The translations under genes were made by a program, and so were the position numbers. From Pirellulaceae bacterium (GTDB taxonomy: Bacteria; Planctomycetota; Planctomycetia; Pirellulales; Pirellulaceae): 40,930 bases of DNA. Shown here piece by piece: positions 1 through 8,500 of the stretch. How positions within the stretch are numbered: the first letter of the stretch is position 1; each line of letters starts with the position of its first letter. The DNA lies in assembly GCA_022446825.1 (NCBI GenBank), contig JAKVBY010000027.1, forward strand, positions 220,146 to 261,075, read 5' to 3'. The notes beneath the pieces were generated by a model. That model had not been told where the DNA came from and did no database searches. It saw nothing but the letters and a program-made list of their open reading frames with translations.

Positions 1-222
1 GGAAAAGGACGACGCTTTTGGGAGCAGCCAGTTGTCGATCTCCGTCCGCTCATATACGCGCTCTGCCAGAAAATCGCGCACCGAACGGCCGTATGCGTCT
101 GCCGTTGCTGGGGCTGAGGAGGGATCGTCGCTGCGCGCGACACCGGCATAGGGGTACCAGCAAACCAGAAGTCCCAGCAGAAATGCCGATTTGGCCCAGA
201 AGCGTAGTTTTTGCATCAGCAT
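1..222 (-). CDS. Secreted protein, N-terminal part only (cut by window edge)
   Basis: This frame stays open for 74 codons from the ATG at 222 to the window start, so only the N-terminus is visible. A Shine-Dalgarno run GGGAGGAG (225-232, minus strand) lies just upstream; a second in-frame ATG at 216 is the better spaced of the two. The product begins with a basic stretch (QKLRFWAKS), a hydrophobic core (FLLGLLVCWYPYAGV) and then a polar segment, which is a Sec signal peptide. The mature part contains RSVRDFLAERVYERTEIDNW and ends in KASSFS. I recall similar openings in planctomycete SGNH/GDSL-type hydrolases, but too little is present to assign a family. That a gene is here is well supported; its function is unknown from this window. 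Confidence 0.75.
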   Translation of the reverse strand, partial: MLMQKLRFWAKSAFLLGLLVCWYPYAGVARSDDPSSAPATADAYGRSVRDFLAERVYERTEIDNWLLPKASSFS

Positions 223-579
223 CGCTCCTCCCATCAACCCGCGCGAAAATCGTCGAGCATATTCTATGTTCCGTGTAGGGAGTTGCTTGCACCGTTCCAG
301 CAACTGACCATGAACAGACAACCGCTTCAACATTTGGTTGGTTTGACTCGAAATGATTTAGCATTAAGCCATTAATTATAGAGCCGGTGCGCCCCCGGCG
401 GGTATGGGAAATCTTGTCCAATCGACCCATGGTAGTGGAGAGGAAAATGACCTCGTCGTAACCCCGCGAGTCCTCTGCGGATCCTGCGATTACGAGGTAG
501 TGCGCTCACGAGGCAGTCTGAAAACGCCCTGATTTGGTGAGTCGTGGCAAACACAGAAGCTTCCGGGGGAGGTCTACTG
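223..579. other. Spacer without gene
   Basis: These 357 bp lie between the stop of the esterase gene at 580 and the start of the truncated gene at 222, both minus strand. I find no open frame with a ribosome binding site. There is a degenerate 16-bp-spaced repeat of ACGAGG near 492-513 and a hairpin arm at 557-564 (listed separately). The promoter of the truncated gene should be here, but I cannot point to convincing -35/-10 boxes. Confidence 0.5.
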
Positions 580-598
580 TCAAGGTCTCAGGAAGCTT
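557..598 (-). terminator. Possible hairpin at end of esterase gene
   Basis: AAGCTTCC at 557-564 and GGAAGCTT at 591-598 form a perfect 8-bp inverted repeat spanning the stop codon (580-582) of the esterase gene. On the minus strand it is followed by CTGTGTTTG, not a clear U tract, so intrinsic termination is only possible. Confidence 0.3.
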
Positions 599-1404
599 GC
601 CGAGTCACGACAGAGTCGCTGAGTGAAGAGCCATTGCCAGGTTTGTGGATCGTCGTAGGCTTTCTCCCAGGCTTGCACATGGTTTGTGTTTTCATAGGCG
701 GTGAACCGAATGTGCTTGCTGCCAGCTTTCTTGAGCAACTTGACGAGCAGTTCTGTTTCCTGGATCGGAACCGATCTGTCTTGCTTGCCGTGAAAGGTCC
801 AGATTGGTAGCTGATGGGCTTTTTTTAGTCCGTCAGGCATGAATTCGTTCGTGATTCCTTGCTTCTGGTCTGGACGGTTGGCTGGCAAATTGAATGGGTT
901 GCCCCCGCCACAAATCGGTATGGCTGCAGCAAAGTAGTCGGGATAACGGGAGATGAAACTCCAGATCCCATAGCCACCCATACTTAGGCCGGTAACGTAA
1001 AGTCTGTTCTCATCAACGTCGCCGCGTGCGTGCACGACTTCATCGACTAAAGATTTGAGTGCTTCCACGTGCCACCAGCTGTCGCGTGGGCATTGTGGCG
1101 AAACGACGATACAGCCCCTCAGATTCTCGAACTTGGCGATTAACTTGGGTGGGCCGTGTTTCCTTATCTGGTCGATGTCATTACCACATTCGCCGTATCC
1201 ATGCAGGAAGAGGAGCAGTGGCCAGCCCTGAGCGGGTTTGGTTCCCAGGGGAAGTTGAACAAGATAACGAAGCCGGTGGTCACCGACTTCGTTTGTCATG
1301 ACCTTGATCCTCTCTGGAGGCGATTTTGTTTCCGCTGCAAAGGAAGCGTTTCCGCACCAGAGAAAAAGAGCGGGCAACCAAAAAACCAGTAGCTGACATG
1401 TCAT
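580..1404 (-). CDS. Secreted CE1-like esterase / prolyl-oligopeptidase-fold hydrolase
   Basis: This is a 274-aa exported alpha/beta hydrolase of the kind annotated as phospholipase/carboxylesterase or feruloyl-esterase-like (CE1); such enzymes remove acyl groups from polysaccharides or small esters. The ATG at 1404 has AGGAG five bases upstream and gives a signal peptide directly (LLVFWLPALFLWCGNASFAA); a longer frame to 1461 lacks these. Visible motifs are the oxyanion region HGYGECGND (residues 69-76), the nucleophile elbow GLSMGGYG with Ser141, an Asp candidate in GKQDRS (Asp209) and the His in NTNHVQAW (His242). The catalytic triad therefore looks complete. The length suits a single catalytic domain without binding modules. 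It stands alone, with its stop 358 bp from the next gene start and its ATG 81 bp from the stop of the CotH gene on the same strand, so weak co-transcription is possible. The substrate cannot be read from the sequence. Confidence 0.88.
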   Translation of the reverse strand: MTCQLLVFWLPALFLWCGNASFAAETKSPPERIKVMTNEVGDHRLRYLVQLPLGTKPAQGWPLLLFLHGYGECGNDIDQIRKHGPPKLIAKFENLRGCIVVSPQCPRDSWWHVEALKSLVDEVVHARGDVDENRLYVTGLSMGGYGIWSFISRYPDYFAAAIPICGGGNPFNLPANRPDQKQGITNEFMPDGLKKAHQLPIWTFHGKQDRSVPIQETELLVKLLKKAGSKHIRFTAYENTNHVQAWEKAYDDPQTWQWLFTQRLCRDSASFLRP

Positions 1405-1485
1405 GGATACTCCTGATCGGCAGTTAGGAAAGACTCGATCCCTCCGAAGAATTGTGGCCATTTTCCGGCAGCTGTGGCTTGTGGG

Positions 1486-4400
1486 CTAGGGCAAAGCTTC
1501 CGCTACCGCGCTGAGGTCACGATGGGTCCAGGAACCGTCGAACTGAAGTTCGTGCAGGTGACCATCCGTGCCACGGTAGACGTAGTACCGCGACCCAGTC
1601 AACGCGGACACCAACCCGGCCGGTTCTCCTGCAGCAACCGGAGCATCTGCCAACTCGGTCGGGTCCGTACATTGCCAGGTCTCCACGCTGGGAACTACTT
1701 CCTGAATGTGTCCTGCGACGTCCCGATAGGCAAGAAAATGCAGTCTTTGTTCGGCATCGGTGACCACACAGGGATCTCCTGCGACTTGGCCGTCAGGGTT
1801 GTCGATCGGTTCCAGACGGCAGAAAGTTTCTCCGACGTGCCAGGATCGCAGCAAAGCGTTGGTCGTGTCGATCTTCAGTGTTTTGGCCGGATCGTGGGGT
1901 GGAAGGTGGTAGAATAGAAACGGTTGACGCACTGACCATTTCTCTGCTGTCCTGAAGATGACGTAACGTTGGCCACCGGGATTGAGGGCGACTGGCCAGC
2001 CCTGCGACGGTACGCGTTTGATGAGTTTCGGGGTCCAGATTCGTTGCGTTTCCAGCGGACTTGAATTGAGTGTGAGTTCGCAGGGGTTCCCGAAGCGTGT
2101 TCGATAGGTGACATAGAGCCTCTCAGCTGTTTTCGAGATCACGACTTCGCTGGCGGGCAGCGGAGCGGCGGGTAGCGGATGCTGGCGCCATTGTCCGTCA
2201 CTCAACCAGATTTCCCGTCCTCTTTGTTGGTCATCGACATAGACGATATGAGGGACGCCCTGAAAAACGACTGCTGTCGGGTCGCAGCCTGCTTTGGGAA
2301 GATTCATGTGTGCGGTCAGATCGGTATGACGCCAACCTCCTGTCGCCGCGTCCGCGTCAGCCCTGATAAGCTCGTGCAGATGTCCTTGTGTCCCGCGGTA
2401 GACCACGCGTTGGTCGCCGGCTACCAGGGAGTAGGCGCTTGGACGACCAAGTGCTGGTGGTGCGTTGGCGGCCGCGCTGATTGCCATGTCCTGCCACTGT
2501 TGTCCGTCAGCGGAGGAAAGTAGCTCGCGCAGGTGTCCGTCGTCTGCGCGGTAGACAATGTGACGACGTCCGTTCACTCCTTCTGTTATGGCAACGCGAT
2601 CTTCGCTTTCGGCATCAAGCGTGCGGGTGAAGTACTCGTCAGTGTAACGCTGGAACGCTTCCCCACGGTTCTCGGCGAATTGTTCCACATCTGCGATCGT
2701 ACGACGCCAGCGTTCTTTGCCATATCGGCGCGTCTCGAATTCGTGTTCGATGTCGCTTCGGATGCCCTCGGTGTGCCGACGGATTTCGCCCAGCACATGA
2801 TCCCGGGCGAGCGCACCGTTCAAGTGTCTCCGGACTTCCTCTTGGTAGTATTCGCAGTAGTTTGAGTTTTCCAACATCGCCAGAAAAAGTGATCTGAGCG
2901 GGCCAAATCCGTAGGCAGCGCCACTATCGATAAAAGCATACGGATCGTCCAATTCACGGAAGGGTCCGCCCCAAAATCCCCACTCGGCATCCCAGCAGAG
3001 AAAAATCCACTTGCCGTCCGGTGCGCGACGCGCGGCGTACCAGTTGTTATGTGGCCAGTCAAAGTTCTGTACCCAAAGGTTTAAAATCGCGTATGTAGTG
3101 AAGTTTTCGATGTCGACTTGCTGCGCCAATTTCTCGAAGTTGGCGTCGTCGGAGAAGTCCGTTGACCGGACAAATTCCTTTAAACTATCCCAGCCCTCCC
3201 GGGTGCCGTTGAGCACAGTTTCTCCGGTATTGATGACGTCGTATTGTCCCGGACCGAGGTGCGAGATGAAGAACTCCTCATCCATTCGTTCACAAACGTT
3301 GAAGACACCGTGATCCGTTCCATTAATCAGGAGAACACAATACCAGCCGCGGGAGGCCTGCCCTCCCATGTCGAGGTGCAGGTCTCGGATCACTTGGTCA
3401 CGAATGTAAGCCCCATGCGAGCGGCCGTCTCCGAAGTTTGCGCGGAAGACCAGCTTGTCGAAATCTTCGGTGTCGGCATTCGGAATGATGGGATGTTCCA
3501 AGCGACCATCGCCATAGGCCTTACGGAAGTAAGCACGGTACGACTTCTTTGTTTCCATGCCACCACGCCGCCCTGCGCCGCCATGGAGTCGGAGTCCAAA
3601 GCCGGTGGCCACCTCTCTTTTTCCAGCCGGATTGAAGACTTCGAAAAATGCGGGCCGCTCGCTGCCCCGTCCACGGCCGGTGCGTTGTAAATGGATATCT
3701 TCGAAATCCTGAGGCTTCATTGAGATGGAAACAACGGGCAGTGATGCGCGGCGGCCGACGAGATAAGTGGCCGATTCGACGGGACTGGCACGTTCCCCTC
3801 CGATGAATGTCGCCGCACGAAATAGAGACGTGTCGTCAAGTGTCAGAGGACCTTCGTACAACGGACTTGAAGCGTCAGGATCGGAACCGTCATTAGTGAA
3901 GCGGATCTCGACGGGCGCGGAAGACTTGTCTTTAATGCGCACCTCGACACCCTCCGCCACAGCTCCCGGTTTTGGAACGAACGAGATGCGCGATTTCACC
4001 GGTTGTGGCTGTTGCGGACCCGCGTTGGCAGACCCCGGACTGGGCGTGAGGAAATAGCCCCACTCCTGTTCCGCAGTTGTCGAGCGACCGAGAGATTGAT
4101 CGGCCCTCTGTTTCGGGTATTCAACCTGGTCGACAATGCTTCCGTCCGAGTCGACGAGGTAGAGCGCACCGCCACCCTTTTGGAGGCGGAAGCTTGCATG
4201 GCAGACAGAGGGCATCGTTCCAAGTACGGGATGCAGGGATAGATCGGAACTCCCCTGGCTGGTATTCAGCCCCGCGATGGCCAGCACGTTTTTACCCTCG
4301 CGCAGAAGTCCTGTATGGGTCGAGAGGTCGAATCGCTCGGGGGAGCCTGCGTCGTGGGTAGCCGTTGCCAGGCTCTCGAGCCCCGGTTCGGTGCTCGGTG

Positions 4401-5085
4401 CGTTCGCAGCAGTGATGCGCGTTCCGTTCAGGTAGGCCGCGAAGCCGTCGTCATAGTCGACTTGGAGGACGAGTGATTCGGATTCCAGTGGACCCTCTAA
4501 TGTAAACTCGTGTCGAATCAGAACGGCCGTCGTACCGGGCGGCAAAACAGTCGCATCATCTTCGTCTCCATAGCCGAAACCGGCGGCGCCGACCGCGAAC
4601 GCACTGTCGTCGAATTCCAGGGCTGTCCATCCGCTGGCGGATCTCTCATCATTCGGTAGTGCATAGAGGTACTTCCAGTCAGCACCCGGTTCGATCAGCA
4701 GCGTCTCAAACGGAATGGTTGTGGCCGAGTTACTCAACGCCTCAGGCGAAAGCGAAGTTCGGTCCAAACCGGACATCCAGACGATGTAATGTCCTCCAGC
4801 GGAGACCAAACTATTGGCGAATTGCCACTTGTGCGGGAGTGCTGGATCGTCTGTGAGGTGATATGTGCCGAGTCGTTCTGCCTGGTCGCCCGCGTTGTGA
4901 ATCTCGACCCAGTCACTGGACTCGCCCTCGTCGTCCAGACGTCCCGCCCGATTTGAGGCGAGGAGTTCGTTCAATCGCAGACCCGCGCTTGCCGGTGCCT
5001 CTCCGTGAGCAGATCCGGTTATAGCAAAGGACAGCAGTAATGCGGCAGAACCAAAATTCGTTACGGTGTTTAAGTGGTTTTTCAT
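1486..5085 (-). CDS. Secreted CotH-kinase/lamin-tail protein with C-terminal beta-propeller
   Basis: The 1199-aa product has a signal peptide (residues 1-28) and a mosaic of domains. A lamin-tail domain starts at about 36 (LRLNELLASN, SSDWVEIHNAG) and is interrupted at about 110-292 by a galactose-binding-like jelly roll (DWKYL...FDDSAF...YLNGTRI...GKNVLAIAGLN). It resumes with FRLQKGGGALYLVDSDG (299-315). A chitobiase/hexosaminidase C-terminal-type segment (FTNDGSDPDASSPLYEGPL, 396-414) follows. The CotH kinase-like domain spans about 449-815, with LRLHGG (499-503), the RANFGD segment and FLCWDAEWGFW (695-705). From 840 a repeated element of the type HIVYRxxDGHLHEL occurs about seven times (842, 893, 946, 991, 1041, 1116, 1167), which predicts a beta-propeller. 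The ATG at 5085 has AGGAAAA upstream and heads the signal peptide; the frame extends to 5205 without a better start. CotH proteins phosphorylate spore-coat proteins in Bacillus; the role in planctomycetes is not known. Confidence 0.88.
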   Translation of the reverse strand: MKNHLNTVTNFGSAALLLSFAITGSAHGEAPASAGLRLNELLASNRAGRLDDEGESSDWVEIHNAGDQAERLGTYHLTDDPALPHKWQFANSLVSAGGHYIVWMSGLDRTSLSPEALSNSATTIPFETLLIEPGADWKYLYALPNDERSASGWTALEFDDSAFAVGAAGFGYGDEDDATVLPPGTTAVLIRHEFTLEGPLESESLVLQVDYDDGFAAYLNGTRITAANAPSTEPGLESLATATHDAGSPERFDLSTHTGLLREGKNVLAIAGLNTSQGSSDLSLHPVLGTMPSVCHASFRLQKGGGALYLVDSDGSIVDQVEYPKQRADQSLGRSTTAEQEWGYFLTPSPGSANAGPQQPQPVKSRISFVPKPGAVAEGVEVRIKDKSSAPVEIRFTNDGSDPDASSPLYEGPLTLDDTSLFRAATFIGGERASPVESATYLVGRRASLPVVSISMKPQDFEDIHLQRTGRGRGSERPAFFEVFNPAGKREVATGFGLRLHGGAGRRGGMETKKSYRAYFRKAYGDGRLEHPIIPNADTEDFDKLVFRANFGDGRSHGAYIRDQVIRDLHLDMGGQASRGWYCVLLINGTDHGVFNVCERMDEEFFISHLGPGQYDVINTGETVLNGTREGWDSLKEFVRSTDFSDDANFEKLAQQVDIENFTTYAILNLWVQNFDWPHNNWYAARRAPDGKWIFLCWDAEWGFWGGPFRELDDPYAFIDSGAAYGFGPLRSLFLAMLENSNYCEYYQEEVRRHLNGALARDHVLGEIRRHTEGIRSDIEHEFETRRYGKERWRRTIADVEQFAENRGEAFQRYTDEYFTRTLDAESEDRVAITEGVNGRRHIVYRADDGHLRELLSSADGQQWQDMAISAAANAPPALGRPSAYSLVAGDQRVVYRGTQGHLHELIRADADAATGGWRHTDLTAHMNLPKAGCDPTAVVFQGVPHIVYVDDQQRGREIWLSDGQWRQHPLPAAPLPASEVVISKTAERLYVTYRTRFGNPCELTLNSSPLETQRIWTPKLIKRVPSQGWPVALNPGGQRYVIFRTAEKWSVRQPFLFYHLPPHDPAKTLKIDTTNALLRSWHVGETFCRLEPIDNPDGQVAGDPCVVTDAEQRLHFLAYRDVAGHIQEVVPSVETWQCTDPTELADAPVAAGEPAGLVSALTGSRYYVYRGTDGHLHELQFDGSWTHRDLSAVAEALP

Positions 5086-5206
5086 TGACCGTGTTTTCCT
5101 CAAGCTGGAATTGGTGGCAGGGGCGCTGCCCTCTTTCTTTTGCGTACCACGAATGCGATCGGATATGAACAAACTCGCTATGGCCTGATGGATATCTCTG
5201 CGCAAT

Positions 5207-5238
5207 GTGACCGGACATGTTAGTGACCGGATATGTTG
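5207..5238. repeat. 16-bp tandem duplication (14/16 identical)
   Basis: GTGACCGGACATGTTA (5207-5222) is followed immediately by GTGACCGGATATGTTG (5223-5238), with two transitions. It lies about 120 bp upstream of the CotH gene start. It is one of several similar-length tandem duplications in spacers of this window. Confidence 0.9.
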
Positions 5239-5510
5239 ATTTTGGGAATTTAATTCGTCAGTTTTTCAAGATGCCTGCTCAGACATTTCATCGATAAACA
5301 TCCTCAATGATGCCAGTCGTTTTGTGGCATTTGTCAGTTTGCTTGGCGAAACGCCGTTTGTATGGAATGAGTTGAGGGGGGCGTTTCTGTCAGGTGGCAA
5401 AAAGATTTGTGAAAAGTATTGTGTTAAACGGCAAACTTAATTTATCTGACAACTCTGATTCTAAAAGGAGGATCTGGTGATTCAAGCGGTAAAGGTCCTC
5501 AGATCTGCCA

Positions 5511-5528
5511 ACGAGTCCCAAGACTCGT
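5511..5528 (-). terminator. Hairpin just after the heme-binding protein gene
   Basis: ACGAGTC (5511-5517), loop CCAA, GACTCGT (5522-5528): a perfect 7-bp stem 11 bp beyond the stop codon of the minus-strand gene ending at 5540. No U tract follows on the minus strand, so it may be an RNA 3'-end stabiliser rather than an intrinsic terminator. Confidence 0.4.
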
Positions 5529-5539
5529 AAAATGCGATG

Positions 5540-8500
5540 TTAGCGGCCCTGTAATAGATACGCGAGCAGATCGTGCAACTCTTGTGTGGTCATTAAACGC
5601 GTGAGGCCCTCTGGCATGAGGGACAAAGCTTGTTGCTGTTCCTCGATTTCCTCGCGGGGTAGGTAGGTAAGTTCCCCGTTACGTGGGTCTTTCAGGACAA
5701 GCGTCTCGTTGTTTGGCGTTTTGACAAGGTAGCCACGTTCGATTCTACCGTCGACTGTAGAAACGGCGGTGGCCACGTACCCTTCTTTGATCTGACGATT
5801 TGGCCAGAGAAGAGATTCCACGATTATTTCGGCGGACAAGCCTTTGCTCAAGTTGGTTAGATTAGGGCCAATTGTCCCGCCCTGTTCAGCGATGCGATGG
5901 CAACGATGGCACTGGGCGAATTCTGAACGAAATATGTTTGCGCCTCGAGTCGGATCCCCTTGCGATTTGGCGCTGTTTAACAGCTGCCGGACGAGATCGC
6001 TGGAATATTCGAGTCGACCGTGATCGTCGCCTAGTGCTTTTGCCAGAATTTGTTGCAGGACTTCGTCACTGCGGCCGCGTTCGTGTAGTTCGCGAGTCAC
6101 GCGTTTGGCCAGGTCTGGACGAAGCTCGGTGAGCTTGAAGGCATTTGCCAAAGCGGCAGTTCCTCCCGATCTCTCAAAGACAGGATCCAAGAGCGTCGTT
6201 ATGTCGGCTTGTGTTTCTGCCACCGCAAGTGACTGGGCGATTCCGTGGATGCCGTTTTGCGGGTCTCGGCGGTAAAGCGAGATTATTGCCGGGACCTTGA
6301 TTTCTGTGTCGGTAACACTGAGCCTTTGTAAGGTTGTCAGCGATTCAGGATCGCCGAAGTACGCAAGCGCCTCGATTGCAGCGGAACGGACGTTTTGTGG
6401 CTGCTTGGCATCGAGCGCTAAATGTTGAATCGTGGGCGATTGTAGCTCGAATTCCGCAATGCCAGCCAAGCGCGCCGCACCTGCGCGAACGGCGGCAGTT
6501 GGCGATGCCAATTGCTGTGCGATGCGTTGCCTTACAGAATCACTTTGGAGCCATGACTTACGAGCCCGCTTGGCAAGTTCTTGGGTGACCGATGGAAAGG
6601 AAGTGGCTTTGGCCAAGACAAAGTCGAGCGTTTCTGCCGTTCCGATGCGTGCCAAATGTTCTAACAGTTCTCGCTCTGTGGATGGTGACAGCTGCTGGGA
6701 TTCAACAAGTTGACGGATGGTGGAGGTGATTTCATCGGCATCATAGGTGCGGAAAACAAAGGCGGCATGCTCGGGACGATCGAATTGGAGTTGTCCTTGT
6801 TGTAAGGCTGGCAGCCAATGTGGCGCTAAGGCAAAAACCGCTTGCGTCAAAGAATACTCTAAGGGCCGGTCGATCGATCGATTGGTGGCACGCATGGCAA
6901 TGACCAAACTTTGTGGTGACGGAATGTGACTTAGTGCCGTCACCGCCTCCATGCGGACGCGTGGGTGCGCATCACGGATCTTTGTTGCTAAGAGAGCCAA
7001 CGCATCGGGTAGTCGGTCGGACCAACGCCGGACGACGCGCGTGGCGTAGGCCCGCGCGTACGGGTCTCGGGCTGACAGCAGTTTGGAGAGTAGCGTTGTC
7101 TCGACGACATCGTGGCTTTCAAACACCCCCAGGGCTTCGTAGCGTAAATGTTCTAGATCCTCTGCAGCGGTTGTTGTTTCTGACAGCCACTGCCGTAAGG
7201 CCGGAATTACCGTGTCGGTTTCCATTTCAGAGAGCCGCCGTTTGGCTTGTTTGCGTACCCAACCTTCGGGGTGTTTTAGGCAGGTAAACAAGTCGTGCAA
7301 GTGAACCGAGTTGGCCGTCAGGTCGGGTGGTTTGACGAACGGTCGCTGTTTCGCGGTAATCCGCCAAATACGCCCGTGCGTCTTGTCACGCGAGGGATGT
7401 CGAAACGAAGCTTGGTAATGACCGATAATCGGATTAAACCAATCCAGCACGTAAATGGCGCCATCGGGCCCAATGGTTACTTCCAGCGGGCGGAATGCTG
7501 GATGATCGCATTCTAAGAATTTGGGGAACCGTTCGCACTTGATTCCGGAACCTTCCCGATAAGGTCGAAAATGTTCGATCGAACGATCGAAGTAGCCGGC
7601 AATCAAGAACGTGCCCTGCATATTTTCGGGCAAATGGGCTGTTTCCACGAACTCAATGTCCATTGACTTGGCGGTGGTGCGACCCATCAGTCCATAAGCG
7701 GCTTCCATTTTCAGGGGATTGGTCGTTGGTACCATCGCCGGCGACGCATCGTACAACTGCTTGTCATTCCCCTTTAGATACATTTCGCCAAAGCGACCAA
7801 AGGTGATGCCCCAGGAATTATCCGATGATAAGTTCGGCGAGAGGTAGGGATCCAAACGCAGGCTGTCTGTTCGTAGACGCCAGACCGCCGACCAATTGGC
7901 TCGAGAAATCCCCCACGGTGTCTCGATGCGAGAAAAAGCATGCATACCTTGGCAGAAAAGCAGGTCGCCACCGGGGCTCCAGGTAAAAGAATTAATATTT
8001 TGGTGTGTATCGGCGGTGCCAAATCCTGAGAAAACGACGCGCATGTCATCCGCTCGATCATCGTGATTCTCATCGGGCAGGTGATACAACGTATGCCCTT
8101 GTCCGACGTAGGCTCCACCGTCGCCCAAGGCAAATCCAGTGGGCATGTTGAGGCCGTTGGCAAAAATCGTCGAGGTGTCAACTTGGCCATCCCGATCGGT
8201 GTCTTCTAAAATAAGTAACTTGTCGTCCGGTTTGTGCGTGGGTTTGAGCTGGGCGTAAGCCTGAGTGCAAAGTACCCATAAACGGCCACGTGCATCCCAT
8301 TGGGAAGCCACGGGATTGGCAATCCCTTCTTGTTCGCTGGCATAGAGGCTGATTTCGTAGTCATCCGCGATGCGAAAGCCAGACAGTTCAGCGGCGACGG
8401 AGTTGTCACCGAGAACATGTAAATGGATCCTCGTCTCCGCCCGTTCGACCATTTTGAGTAACTGGTCCACTTCCTCCGGAAACCAGCGGTTCTCTTTTTT

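Larger units (their letters stand above)
5086..5539. other. Spacer upstream of CotH gene
   Basis: This 454-bp spacer between two minus-strand genes should hold the promoter of the CotH gene. It contains a 16-bp tandem duplication (5207-5238), a GAAACGCC/GGCGTTTC inverted repeat (5348-5355 and 5380-5387), a strong plus-strand ribosome-binding-like AAAAGGAGG before a 17-codon GTG frame (5477-5530) and a hairpin at 5511-5528. No larger gene is visible. Confidence 0.5.
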
